Positions 43,681 to 55,169 of a DNA stretch of 64,000 nucleotides are shown here, one piece after another (within the stretch, counting starts at the first letter, position 1; each line of letters begins with the position of its first letter). Source of the stretch: Macrothele yani (lineage: Eukaryota > Arthropoda > Arachnida > Araneae > Macrothelidae); NCBI GenBank assembly GCA_039090855.1, contig CM077022.1, positions 73,432,971 to 73,496,970 of the forward strand. The letters run 5' to 3'. The translations under genes and the position numbers were made by a program. The notes beneath the pieces are model-generated. The model worked only from the letters and a program-made list of their open reading frames with translations. It was not told the DNA's origin and ran no database searches.

Positions 43681-45202
43681 CACTGCCGGACAATTGCTAA
43701 GGACGGATGACAATAGCAACCATAAAATGGAAGGCAGGAAAATGTGGAAATTAGCATAAGTGCGGGATACAGTAAGACGTGTTGTGCGTATGCAAATTTT
43801 GGATTGCCGAACTTGTTCGTGACGTCATAGAGCTGATAAGAGATATAAAGGATTTGACGCGTATTGACCGTTGTTGTTCAAACGCAAAGTTGAAAGGGAA
43901 ATAATCAATTGACGAAGTTGCAATTTTCAGTATGTCTTCCCGACATGATTTTACGCGTGGCCGTATTATTGGCAAGATTGAAGAAGGGCGAAAAATAACA
44001 GATGTTGCTAGGGAGTTCGACGTCAGCCACAGTGTTGTTTCAAGGCTTTGGAAATCATTTCAAACAAATGGAGAGTGTAGCAAACGTCACGGGGGATGTC
44101 GTGTTCGCAGTACGACACCTGCAGAAGATCGGTACATAGTGCTATCAACAAAAAGACACCGGCGCATCACAGCTAGTGACGTAGAAAATCAGTTTATGGC
44201 TGCTACTGGCAAGCGGATCTCCCGAAAAACTCGCCAGACGTTTGCATGAAGGAGGACTATACGCCCGCAGTGCTGTTGTGTGCATCCCATTGTCCAGACG
44301 TCACCGTACCGCCCGTTTGCAATGGTGCCATCAACATCGCAATTGGACTGATAACGACTGGTCTGCTGTCCTCTTCTCAGATGAGAGTAGATACAGTCTA
44401 TCGTCTGATTGTCGACGACAACTGATCTGGCGTGATAGTGGTACTGCATATTGTCCAGCAAACATACAGGAAAGGGACCGATATCCGACATGTAGTGTCA
44501 TGGTATGGGCTGGCATCATGATAAATGGCCGTACGTCCCTCTATGTGCTTCCAACTGGGACTATGACTGGCCAACGATACATTAATGATGTTCTGCTACC
44601 TCATGTTCGCATGTTCCGTGGTGCTGTCGGTGATAGATTCTTTTTCATGGACGACAACGCAACATGTCATCAAACAGTCGTTGTCCAGGAGTGCCTTGAG
44701 AGCGAGGATATTAAACGCCTCGTATGGCCAGCACGTTCTCCTGATCTGAATCCCATTGAAAATGTGTGGGATGCTTTGGGGATGAGGCTTGCTGGTCGCC
44801 AATGCCCTCCAATAAACAAGGACACCCTCATCCGTGCACTGACAGAGGAATGGGATAAATTACCCCAACAGCTGCTTGATAATGTTGTGCAAAGCATGAC
44901 ACGACGTGTGGAATCTTGCATCGCCCTCCATGGTGGCCATATCTCGTATTGACATCTTACGCCGGAACGCCTGCGGACGGTAATTGCATTTTTTTTCACG
45001 TTTACGTATTCTGCACAAAATGGCCTGTTTGTCCCTTGAACACGTTCCAAAGACTTCTGGATTTCAGAGCACAATAAATTGTCTTTCTTATAATGTCCTG
45101 GCATTCTGACATTATTTTATTTCACTTGGCATCCAACCACACTTACTTTTTTATGCGCTATACAGCCGTTTATGATCCGTCCTTAGCAATTGTCCAGCAG
45201 TG
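43681..45202 (+). mobile_element. Tc1 element, 1522 bp, inside the split Tc1
   Basis: Ends CACTGCCGGACAATTGCTAA and (reverse complement of right) CACTGCTGGACAATTGCTAA; inverted repeat of about 28 bp with one mismatch; TA on both sides (43679-43680, 45203-45204). Confidence 0.95.
43932..44952 (+). pseudogene. Tc1 transposase, one frameshift
   Basis: Starts MSSRHDFTRGRIIGKIEEGR with HTH DVAREFDVSHSVVSRLWKSF. A single extra A in the run at 44225-44229 shifts the frame at GKRISRK. The second frame continues LHEGGLYARSAVVC to the end, with first Asp in LFSDESRYSL, second Asp in FFMDDNATCHQT and Glu in SPDLNPIENVWD, ending HGGHISY. Span 1021 nt = 340 codons plus one base. All DD34E catalytic residues are intact; it is a near-miss of a complete gene. 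Related to the element at 52037. Confidence 0.94.
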
Positions 45203-45204
45203 TA

Positions 45205-46735
45205 TAACGTGACAATAAAATATGTTTATTTACCTGATAAAGGCGTGATATTTAAACACACTCATATATATATGCTTTTGAAGACCCTTTTGAATCAAAA
45301 TTCTTCAAAAAGTTAACTTTAATCACTTATTTTTGGTTAATATAGCTGAAAATTTTGGAACATAAGTTATTTCAAATTATTCATTAGCCTACACAATTTC
45401 CTGCTCTGATCAAATAATTACTTTATCCTTCTACAACCATTATTGCTATTACCGCCCTTCTTACTCACAATTAGTTAAGAGCTGGCTTTATTTCCCAGCA
45501 CTGCTTTTATGTTCTACTATGCTCTTATTTAAAACTGCTCTCGATTCAGCATACAAAACAAATAAATAAGAGGGAGACCGTTATGGTCTGAAATGTCCTA
45601 CCTTCTATCCTTCGTTAAGGGCTGGAGGAGAATTTTCATCTCAATGTTTCCAGGTTTCACTCAGGCAGGTTTCACTTCTGGGGTGCACAACAAGTCCTCA
45701 TGGAGAATCTTTCCAAAGTCATAGGCACTAAGATTCCAAAATCTATACGCTGGCAGAAAATCATCCTTTTTGGGCACATACCAGGTCCTCTGGGCAGCTT
45801 TCTATCGCCACAACATGCTATCCCTTATTTCCCATCAAACAAATCACCGGAGAATTTCCATCCCCCCCCCAAATAAAATAAAAAAAAAGCAAGAGTGAGG
45901 CCGGAATTGAACCTCCTCGTGAAAGTTAGTTTTTCGTTAATGCTCTCGATCCTGTCTCCCCGGTCCTTCCTCAACTTTTTCACCATGCTATTTTCTTCAT
46001 TTTTTCCCCTCTTCCAATCCTACGCGAATTTTTCTACCGCGGATTTTTCCACCAAATTACAGATTGGTCAAGTAATTATCATTTCCCGATCTGATTTGCT
46101 CTGGGCTTCTCGCAAATACTCTAATTTGCCAACTCTTGGCCCCGTCCAAAATTGCGTCTACCCCTCAATTCTAAGAAATTCCTGCCCGCAAAATCTCTCC
46201 TGGTTGTAAATCTACCACCATAAAACTGCTATGCTTTTCGCCGAGTCTGGCGCCACTCTATTCTTCTTTCCAGACCTGAAGTAGGTATTCTCAAGACGAA
46301 CGGCGCCCGGACTCCAACAAAACGTCTGCCCGCCATTCGTCCCCGTTGTAAAATTACTCCACCTTATTCAATACTGCTGGTGCTCGCGATGGGGATGAGA
46401 AGAGCTACCCTGCGGTCTAACGTTACGGCACGCAGGCTGGCTGGAAGTTCCTTTGACTCGGAGAGAGGGGGGGGGGATACTATCACGAACCCTGCCTCGG
46501 CGCGAATCCAAGTAACAAAATCTAAGGACAAAATTTAAATCACAAAATATATAGTATTTGAGGAGTGTGAGGTTTATAAATTCCTTAAATTAATAATTTT
46601 TACACCAGTTCCCCAAAATCTCTTCCATCTACTCGATTAATTTTGAAACCCAATTTCTTTTTCCCTTCTCAGATTTACTTACGCAACCTCTAATACAGGG
46701 AAAAGGTGCATGCTCGCTCACGAGCGCTGCAACAA
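45205..46735. other. No gene recognised
   Basis: Contains a C8 run near 45864, a G-run near 46468 and no assignable coding sequence. It belongs to the 3.5-kb block inserted in the split Tc1. Confidence 0.4.
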
Positions 46736-47767
46736 TACATTCTCAATGGGGCTCATATCCGGTCTTTGTGATGGTCAGGAAGCTAGCGGAAGCCGCTCTT
46801 ATGCTTGCTGAACCACTTCTGAACACACCTTTTGCGATGGTCAGTAACATTGTCGTCAATGAGACAGCCGTCACTTGCTCGATAAAAAGCCAACACTGGA
46901 AGATGAACTTGATCGGTACCAATGCTCAGATAATCCTTGGGGGACACCCGAACTTCTAGCAATATCAGGCATCTCGTTTCGTATCAACACTACGTGTTCC
47001 ACACCATGACACCACCTACAGAACTTTGAGTTGTGTTTACAAAGCAAGCTGGGTTCATTGCTTCATGGAACTCCCACAAAACTGTCTGCCTGCTGTTGGC
47101 ATAGAACAAAGTGTACCGTGACTCATCGGAAAGCATGAGTCTTTTCCTAATCCTTTTGTGTTCATTCACGGTGTTCCTGACATCACTGTAGACGAACTTT
47201 ACGGTTCTTCGCAGAATTCAGTTGCTTCCGTACGGGCACTGACTCCCTGCGCATAGTTCGTTGAGATATGAGTCGGCATTTTGTCTACAGTGATGAATGC
47301 TTCAGTCAACTGCTGCATACAGGAAGTCCTATTTCTTCGTACAAGCCTTCTCAGACGACTGCCATCTTGTTCCTGACAGATTGTCGTTGCGTCACAGTTT
47401 ACACCTCGTAGACATGCAATGTGAGTTATTTGTCCACTCATTAGAGACCGGGGATATCTTACCTCTTAAGAAGCTAGTCACTTTTCAAAATCGTCGCTCC
47501 AGCCAGATGGGCACGAGCATGAGCGACGATAAAACCCCGATAAAGGGTTTATACTGTGAGTGCCCACAGCAAACCCGATAAAGGGTATCCTTTGTTTTTC
47601 CTATGGATATCAACACTACTGTCGATTGCTGACGAGCACCAGTCCTAAATTGTTGCCTAGGTCACGTGGTGACGCACGTCACCTCGTATTTTGCATATAC
47701 GCTGCGTAAGTGACGTTCACGTACATTGCATAAGGTTTTCTAATTCAGTGGCAGGTGTATGTATATA

Positions 47768-48976
47768 CACCAATGAGCCATTACATTATGACCACCTACC
47801 TAATAAGCTGTAGGACCCCCTTTAGGTGGCAAAACAGCGGCCACTCGGCGAGGCATCGATTCAATCAGGTGGCGATAGGTATTCTGGGGTATCTGGTACC
47901 ATAATGTCAACAGCAGGTCCTCCAGTTCCCGTACATTTCAGGGTGGTGGTGATTTAGCGCGAACCCGCTTTTCCAAGTCGAACCACAAATGTTCACTTGC
48001 ATTCATGTCAGGTGAATTTGGAGGCCTGGGCATTAACAGAAAGTAACCAGCATGTTCCTCAAACCACTCCTTGACGATTCTGGCAGTGTGGCATGGCGCA
48101 TTATGCTGTTAACGGCAATGGCCGTCACCAGCGGGGAATACAGTTGCCCTGAATGGGTGAACTTAGTCCTCAGCTATGTTCAGATACCTGACAGCTGTCA
48201 GGGATTGTGCTATTGGAATAATAGGGCCTAAAGTGTCCCAAGAAAACATTGCCCACAGCATAACACCGCCGCCCTGTTTTCTCCCAAAAGTGCATCCAAG
48301 TACCATAGCCTCCGTTGGTAATCGGCGTATCCACGCTCGGCCGTCTACGTGATGCACCAGGAATCATGATTCGTCAGACCAGGCCACTTTCTTCCAATAA
48401 TCCACTATCCAATCTCGATGATCTTGGGCCCAATTCATGCGTTGTTGGCGATGAAGTGCAGTGAGCGTGGGGCCCGGCTGGGTCTTCAGCTACGCAGGCC
48501 CATGCGCAGAAGGCTACGATGAACTGTGTGCTGTGATACATTGCCCTGATCACCACTGGTGTAGCTGTGGGTGATTTGTCGCACTGTGGCCCTGCGGTCG
48601 CTGTGAAAAATGCGCGACAGTCTCCGCTCCTTTCTGTCATCCGTGAGCTGCGGACGACACACGGCTGGACGACGGTTCGTCGTTTGATCATCTGTGCACC
48701 ACTTTCGATACGTACTCACTACAGCGGCATGTGAACAACCCACAAGCCGCGACGTTTCCGAGATTATAGACGTCGTGCCATCACAATTTGTCTTTTATCA
48801 AACTCCGATAAATCGGCAGCTTTTCCCATTCTGATTACGAACACTCTACTAACCGAAAGCCGGTCCTCGGGTTGTATATATACTGCTCTGTGAACTGCAC
48901 CTGCACCACCGTTCGGTCTCCAGGCGCGCTCATTTCTCCAGGCTGGGGGTGGTCATAATGTAATGAGCCATCGGTG
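47768..48976 (-). mobile_element. Tc1 element, 1209 bp, degraded
   Basis: Ends CACCAATGAGCCATTACATT and (reverse complement of right) CACCGATGGCTCATTACATT, followed by ATGACCACC on both sides; TA at 47766-47767 and 48977-48978. It lies only 10 bp from the right end of the split Tc1. Confidence 0.93.
47800..48830 (-). pseudogene. Tc1 transposase, many breaks
   Basis: Pieces from the right: GCSHAAVVSTYRKW (HTH), RPQLTDDRKERRLSRIFHSD, TVHRSLLRMGLRS, then MHHVDGRAWIRRLPTEAM, GGGVMLWAMFSWDTLGPI, and lower down a degenerate SPDL-type motif near 48010. The first catalytic region is TDESWFL-like. Frameshifts separate nearly every block. Confidence 0.85.
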
Positions 48977-48978
48977 TA

Positions 48979-50640
48979 TACTGTATATACAATACGGTAT
49001 ATTTTACGCTACTCGGCCAAATATGGACCTTGAGAAAGCGATTTGCCGTAAACTAACAAAACCCGTTCGACGGGTTGTGTCATTTTATGTCTTTTAGAGA
49101 GGTGCCTAATCAATATTGGATTAAATAAGGCAGTATTTTGTTTTATCGCAAACCAACGTAAAAAGAGTGATTATTTTATTACTGTTTTCCTCTAAAGCAT
49201 GAATTGTCATTTTTCTGACAGAACTGATGAGACAAGAAAAATGTGCCCGATAAAGTTCCGAAAGAAGGTCGCTGTTACGGTAAAATGCCGCAGTTGATTT
49301 CAGCACAGTTGCACAAAGCTCTTCGCATTTGGTTTCCTTTAGAACACTGTAATCAGCAACGAAAGAGTAATGCAATCTTCCCTAAAACGTCTCACTCCAA
49401 TTCCCCAACGTCCATGCATGTTTCATACATGCACTGAAGTCATTTATGCGTTTATTCTTCTGGTGCAGCACTCACATCAAAGAACTACTCAGTTGATGGT
49501 CTGAAGCTTTCTGTTGATGTTTCTAAGTTAATTTCTTCTGTTGGCTGAGGTTTTCTGGCAAAATAAATGAAACGATAACTCTTCTCTGTAGTCAAAATGT
49601 TGCGCGATTTATGATATGCTAAGAGGTTAAAGCGCTTATGAGTCGTTGATTACAGCTATACCTATTTCAGTACTACTATTCATTTGGCAAATAGAGAACT
49701 ACTCCATCGGATGTCATCTCAGGAGAAATCAACAATGAAATCAAAGACGATGAATATGTAACATAATACTTACGAAACTCAGATCACAGCCCAGTATGAA
49801 GCATGACGTGTACTGTTAACTTTCATCTTTAGTTGTCTTTCTCTGTGTAAATTTTCAGTTCGTTCTCTTTTAGCGTCTCAACCTTAACGTTATATTTTCT
49901 CTCTCGCTAAATGTTATGTTGGCAGCAGTCTTGAGGTCAAGAGTGAATGACGTGTATATATATATATATATAATTTGCGCACCTAGAAGAAAACATGCTA
50001 CGATCGCGAACCTTTGCAAATAATGCAGTCCGATGCTTCCTTCTTGGTGCGCAAATTCATTGTCCGTGAGTGTACACACACACATATATAGTGTAGTACT
50101 ATTGTGTTTGCTAATTTAAGTTAATTCGACTAAGTGACTGTTATTGTTACTAGAGTAATTATTTAGCAGTTTCTTCATTGGGGAAGTGTGGTTGAATAAA
50201 AGACGAAATGTAAGTAACTTTTTCTTGAGTTTTAGTGACTCCTGTTTCACTTAAAGTGAGTTAATAAGAAGAACGAATTTTAGGTTAATGTTCCCAAAAC
50301 TACATATACTCGTTTTGAACACTGAGGAACACTACAGAAGCATATCTCGACTGCTGCTTGAAAGTCTAATAATTTCCGCGACACTTTGTTTTTGAAGCAA
50401 ATACAGCGTTCTTTTCAGTATCAGATCTCCATTTCTCATCAAATCGACTTCCAGTCCTTTTTGGTGATCACCTACTTTTTTCGAGTGCCAATGTGCTGTT
50501 ACACCGGAAGATCGCCGGCTTCGAACAACAGGTTCAGCAAACTGTCGCATGAGGTTCTCCGTTCAAGCCATAATGCCGGCCAATAGCTCTCGTATTTTTT
50601 CTCATTTTTCGTTTTTCATACCTTACTAAATTTCTGTCTT
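48979..50640. other. No gene recognised; (TA)n at about 49951-49971
   Basis: No supported gene. The end near 50500-50640 may be 5' sequence of the Penelope-like element that follows. Confidence 0.4.
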
Positions 50641-50642
50641 AC

Positions 50643-51907
50643 TTCACGCAGACGTCAGCCTATGCAGTTAAAAACTCTATACAAGTCATACAACAATTAA
50701 AAACTCTGGATTTCCTTGTACGTGCCCCTTTTGTTCTTGTTTCACTGGATATCGTCAGTTTATTCCCTAGCATTCCCCTCGACCGAACGCATAATATTAT
50801 CGCATCAAAGCTCGCAAATACTGACCACACACAGGATGAAATTATGGCCGTGATGAACACACTACGGCTGGGCAGAAAACCCACATACTTCCAGTCTCAA
50901 GACGTGTATTACCATCAAACTGTTGGGGCAGCTATGTGCTCGCCGTTGTCGGTAGTTATAGCGTTCTTCTTACAGCAACTGGAAGAGAGTGTTTTGAACA
51001 CTACCCCAAAGTGACCGCTTTATTATTGCAGATACGTTAAAGATATACTTATGGTATGGCCACATAGCAACCCTGAACTTTTGACTCTCATAGAATAGTT
51101 TTCTGATGCGTCTCCTTTAATCAATTTCACGTATGAAATTGAGCACAATAATAAGCTGCCATATCGGGACATTTTTATTTCACATTCACCTAATAGTGAC
51201 TTTCCACTATCTTTCAGTATATGGAAAACCGTCCTGCACCCCACTAATGATACCTTTTTCTTCAGCCCACCCCATCAATCATAAACTGGCATCCCTTCGT
51301 CTTCAAATGCGAAGGGCATACACACATTCCTCGGACCAAAATCAGTGTAAACGGGAAATCGAATATATTTATAACATCTCGAGTATTAACGGATACCCGG
51401 AGTACCTCATCAAGAAAATACATTCGCAGATTAGACAATCCTTCTTGATAACATTAAATAGTGATCAACGTCGAAAACAATACGTATCTTCTCTGGATTA
51501 CCACCCCGCCATTATCGAACCCCTGGGGGATATCTGTAACAGATTCCAAATGGGCTTCGGGCTGCGATCCATCACACTGTTTGCATTACTAAGGAAGGAC
51601 AAAGAAAAACCGCCTTAGGAACAAAAATGGGGCGTATATCGTATCCCCCTCCTAGACGCCAATGGACAATGCACCTCCAGTTACATCGGATCCACGACCA
51701 GGAACTTAAGATGCAGACTGCGTGAACATAAATGTAATGTGCAGAACGCGCAGCAAAACACTGTCCTAGCCCGAAACATCTACAACGGAACATATAGGCC
51801 TGATTGGGATAATGCAAAAATCATCATAACCCCAAGAAATAAGGACACGCTGTTAATGACTGAAATTTTGCCAATAATTCAACACCGCGGAACATGCTGT
51901 AAATGAC
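50643..51907 (+). pseudogene. Penelope-like element: reverse transcriptase plus GIY-YIG endonuclease, broken
   Basis: Frame from about 50649: AYAVKNSIQVIQQLKTLDF; RT motif A VLVSLDIVSLFPSIP; motif B QTVGAAMCSPLSVVIAFFL; after a TGA the motif C region YCRYVKDILMVW, where the usual YVDD reads YVKD; LPYRDIFI. The thumb region SVYGKPS...RRAYTHSS lies in 51133-51618. After another frame change comes the GIY-YIG nuclease (51631-51907): GVYRIPLLD, SSYIGSTTRNLRCRLREHK and TEILPII with the catalytic Arg and Glu present. PLEs use this nuclease for target cleavage. The loss of one Asp in motif C plus two stops and two frameshifts inactivates it. Confidence 0.88.
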
Positions 51908-52036
51908 TATGTCCCCTGCGATATATCCCCCGTCTGAGGAATACATTACTATGGAAACAGCCCTCTGTACGGGACCATGCCACGGTGGCTCTGCCTCCTT
52001 CCCCATGATTCTTTGCGCTGCCACCCTATGTATGTA
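51908..52036 (+). mobile_element. Penelope-like element 1, 3' region (continues at 53583)
   Basis: Non-coding sequence after the GIY-YIG domain, cut by the Tc1 at 52037. The same element appears to continue at 53583-53676, where a hammerhead-like motif lies in the same orientation. Confidence 0.6.
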
Positions 52037-53582
52037 CACTGGCGTGCAAAAATTAAGGACGAGACAGTTTTTCTAATGTAACGTCGTGCAGAAGTGCTCC
52101 ACATCGACTCAAATCATACCATAAGATCCCCAAGATGTAAGAATATGGAACAAGTGAGCAAAACCGTCCAAACAAGGAATCCAAAGGATACAAAGGCACT
52201 TTATTGAAAAGGTAGCTTCCAGCACAACTGGACAGAAGACAGAAACGTCCATGTGACAGGCGGCTGCCAAGAAAAATCCAGTCTTTAGTAGGGGATATGA
52301 TCACCCCTGACTGCGCTACAGGATATACAATGTCTGTCCATGCTGAGGACAAGGTTGTCAAGGAGCTGTTGAGGCATCGTGGCCCATTCCTTTGTAGCGC
52401 CAATCGCAGCTGCGGAATCGTTGCTGGCAGTTGGTGACGTGCTGCCAAGTGTCTCCCGAGAAGCTCCCACACGTGTTCGATTGGATTTAGGTCCGGGGAC
52501 CTTGCGGGCCAATCCATGCGCTGAATATCTTCACTCTCCAACAGCTCTGCGGCAGCCACTGTACGATGAGGTGTAGCGTTGTCGTCCATGAAGAGAAATT
52601 CAGGACCCACAGCACCTCCAAACAGACGCACGTGAGGCAGGAGAAACTCGGAACAATAGCGGACACCATTGACTGAACCTCCTTGGAAGATGTGGAGGTC
52701 AGTACGGCTACCAAGCATAATACCGCCCCAAACGAGAACTCCGCCACCTCCAAACCGGTCCCTTTCGATGAAGTTGGAGGTGTGATTGCGTGTTCCCTGC
52801 TCTCTCCAGTGTATACGCCCAGAATCGCTCGTCAGACTAAATCGGCTCTCATCCCTAAAGAGAAATCGACCCCATTGCTGATGTGTCCAGTTCTTGTGTT
52901 CCTGGCACCTCAGAAACCGCCGTCTCCGATGAGCAGGCGTTAATGGCACACACCGTACTGGTCGTCGTGCAAATAGACCTCCTTTGTGCAGCCTCCTGGC
53001 CACGGTAAAACGCGTTAACGGACGTCCAGTTTTCTGTTGCATGTGCCTTGCGATTTCTCTCGCTGTCTGCCGTCTGTTTCTTCTCGCCTGTAGGACAATA
53101 TACCGGTCGTCCGCCGCCGTGGTTGCTCGTGGACGACCACTGCTAAACTCTCGGACAGCTGTTCCTGTCGTTTAAAATGCTCTCCAAGCTCGTGAAACGA
53201 TGCTGTGAGCGATCCCGAACTTCTCGGCCACTCTAGTCACACTTCGACCTTCTTCCAGCTTCCCAATGACGCGACCTCGGGTAAAGTCATCCAGATGTCG
53301 TCTACTGGATTGCCTGTTGGCCATATCACACGGTGGCAGCAACTCGACGTCGTTCAAACCGATGTACACCGTGCAATAGCTTTCACTGAATTGCTGAGCG
53401 TACACCACCCGTGTGCTTTATACCCTTCCGACAACCCCCCTTACGTCATGCTGCATATATGCGCATGCCCAACCGTACCGGACCCTAGTGTATCTCCTGG
53501 GTGCTCTTTCGGTCCGTTCTGCCTGCTCGTTCCACTGTTATGCTAATTTCTCCTCTTCGTCCTTAATTTTTGCACACCAGTG
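52037..53582 (-). mobile_element. Tc1 element, 1546 bp
   Basis: Ends CACTGGCGTGCAAAAATTAA and (reverse complement of right) CACTGGTGTGCAAAAATTAA, then GGACGA; TA at 52035-52036 and 53583-53584. It interrupts the 3' part of Penelope-like element 1. Confidence 0.95.
52285..53324 (-). pseudogene. Tc1 transposase, one stop and one frameshift
   Basis: ATG at 53324 (MANRQSSRRHLDDFTRGRVI). HTH FGIAHSIVSRAWRAF is followed by a TAA replacing a likely CAA. The frame stays open from 53042, with TGRPLTRFTVARRLHKGGLF, first Asp in LFRDESRFSL, second Asp in FLFMDDNATPHRT and Glu in SPDLNPIEHVW. A one-base loss near 52400-52420 moves the tail (MPQQLLDNLVLSMDRH to DHIPY) into another frame. The span of 1040 nt is one short of 347 codons. 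All catalytic residues are intact. Confidence 0.93.
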
Positions 53583-53676
53583 TATATGTGTATGTGCTGT
53601 ACTAGCCAAAAGATCTGTCTTGCATCTGAAGATGGGCTGTAGAAGGCCGAAAGTACCAATGCTTTTAAAGTGTATA
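53583..53676 (+). mobile_element. Penelope-like element 1, pLTR piece between two Tc1 elements
   Basis: A 94-bp island carrying a hammerhead-like motif that matches the pLTR of the second Penelope-like element in layout. It is flanked by Tc1 elements at 52037-53582 and 53677-54897. Confidence 0.65.
53620..53662 (+). ncRNA. Hammerhead ribozyme-like motif (degenerate)
   Basis: Order fits a type I hammerhead: stem I 5' GCAT (53622-53625), core CTGAAGA (53626-53632), stem II TGGGCT...AGGCC with one mismatch, GAAA (53649-53652), tiny stem III GTAC, then CA and stem I 3' ATGC. The base expected to be U just before the cleavage position is C, so activity is doubtful. Penelope-like elements are known to carry such ribozymes in their pLTRs. 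Confidence 0.6.
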
Positions 53677-54897
53677 CACTGAGTGGCCACTTTATTATAA
53701 CCACACCCTCAGTACTCCGTTGGGCCACCTTTTGCCTTTAATACTGCGTCGATTTTTCGTGGCATGGACTCCACGAGATGTTGATAGGTGGTTTACGGAA
53801 TCTGAGACCATGCTTGATGAGTAGCATTTTCCAGGAGTGTGAGATTGCAGGGTTGTGTATCCAGCTGTCTGATGGCTCGTTCAACTTCATCCCATAAATT
53901 CTGAATGGGGTTGAGATCTGTTGATTGTGGGGGCCACCTAAGCAAAGTAAACTCATCGGCACGTTCCTGAAACCAATCCGGTACAATACGAGCACTATGG
54001 CAGGACGCATTATCTTGTTGAAAGTAGCCATCGCCATTGGGATAAACCATCCACATGACAGGATGCACTTGGTCCGCAACGATGTTTAGATATGATGTGC
54101 CAATCAAACGTTGATCAACACGAATTAAAGGGCCCAAAGCATCCCAGGAAAACATTTCCCAAACCATAACGTTGACTCCACCAGCTTGAAGGGTTGTAGC
54201 AATGCACTTGGGGTCCATGCTTTCGTGCTGTTCCCGCCAAATTCTTACTCGGCCATTGGCATGGCGCAACTGAAAATGTGATTCATCGGACCACATAATT
54301 TGTTACCAAATATCGACTATCCAATCCTTGTGCTCCTGTGCGAACTGGAGACGTTTTCTCTTGTTAACTGCAGATAGCAAAGGTGTTCGAACAGGCCTTC
54401 GGCTGCCATATCCCATCCGATGCAGTGTACGGCGAACAGTGCGTGCAGATATCATTTGAGGGGATCCTTGATTAAGATGGTCTGTAATTTGCTGCACTGT
54501 CGCCCTTCTGTTTTCTGTTACCAGTCTGGACACTCTCCGTTCCACCCGAGCAGTCACTAGTCGATGACGACCACACGTTTCACGTAGAGACTCAGTTTTT
54601 TGGCTGACAGTCCAGTTTTTAAACACTTTAACAACAGCTGCTCTGGAACATTTCACGATTGTGGCGGTTTCGGCGATACTCGCTCCATGGCTCCGAGCTC
54701 CTACAATCATCCCACGTTGAAAGTCCGTCAAATCACATTTTTTACCCATCTCGTCACACAAAAATCACTTCTACTACTGTCGCAAGCACTAAGCTTGCTT
54801 TTTTTATACTAGCCTCGCTCTCTGGCGGCAGCAGCGTGCAGCCATAGCTCATTTGCTTAAAACTGTCAGGTGGTCATAATAAAGTGGCCACTCAGTG
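53677..54897 (-). mobile_element. Tc1 family C copy 2, 1221 bp
   Basis: Ends CACTGAGTGGCCACTTTATT and inverted AATAAAGTGGCCACTCAGTG; TA at 53675-53676 and 54898-54899. Same length as copy 1 at 28041-29261, with only scattered substitutions. Confidence 0.96.
53709..54749 (-). pseudogene. Tc1 transposase, family C, two nonsense codons
   Basis: ATG at 54749; 1041 nt with no indel relative to copy 1. Stops: TAA at about 54303 replaces an AAA just before QIMWSDESHF, and TAA at about 53793 replaces a CAA after SQIP. At the site where copy 1 has its stop, this copy reads CAG. All three catalytic residues are present (DESHF, QQDNASCHSA, DLNPIQNLWD with the Glu position read as IQN). The conserved Glu of IEN is Q, a third likely lesion. 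Confidence 0.94.
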
Positions 54898-54899
54898 TA

Positions 54900-55165
54900 T
54901 ATTATATTTTAGTTAAAGTCTTGTGTATTAGGACTAACGTTATTTGAACGCACAGAGACGGTTTTTAATCATTTTACCATATATGACGTGCGTATTTGTA
55001 TTTTTAACTTCATTCCTCTTTCCCTTCACATCTCGCCGTTTCTTTTAGTTGTCCGCAGTCTCTACATACATCCCTGATTTTGGTCCGTAAGTGATAAATG
55101 GTGAAACGCATTGATATTGCTTTCCCTTTGAGACATAATGGTAATTTGCTTTTAAAAATATCGAG
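54900..55165. other. No gene recognised
   Basis: No supported gene; may include more of Penelope-like element 1. Confidence 0.35.
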
Positions 55166-55169
55166 AGTG

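Larger units (their letters stand above)
43050..47757 (-). mobile_element. Tc1 element split by a 3.5-kb insertion
   Basis: The left part (43050-43260) has end CTGGCCACTGAATTAGAA and the transposase C-terminus (VWDILEKHIREQN, LQRLVESMPNRMHAAC). The right part (46738-47757) has end CACCTGCCACTGAATTAGAA (minus strand), HTH (RRLVRRNRTSCMQQLTEAF), first Asp (SDESRYTLFY-like near 47115) and SPDM-PIENV at 46740. The parts meet at ENV/W across a TA present on both sides (43259-43260 and 46736-46737). Without the insertion the element is about 1.23 kb, normal for Tc1. Many frame breaks. Confidence 0.72.

Noticed and set aside
51133..51190. Start codon and signal peptide of a new protein
   Set aside because: The hydrophobic start is a frame-shifted reading of Penelope coding sequence; the real frame joins only at SVYGKPS.
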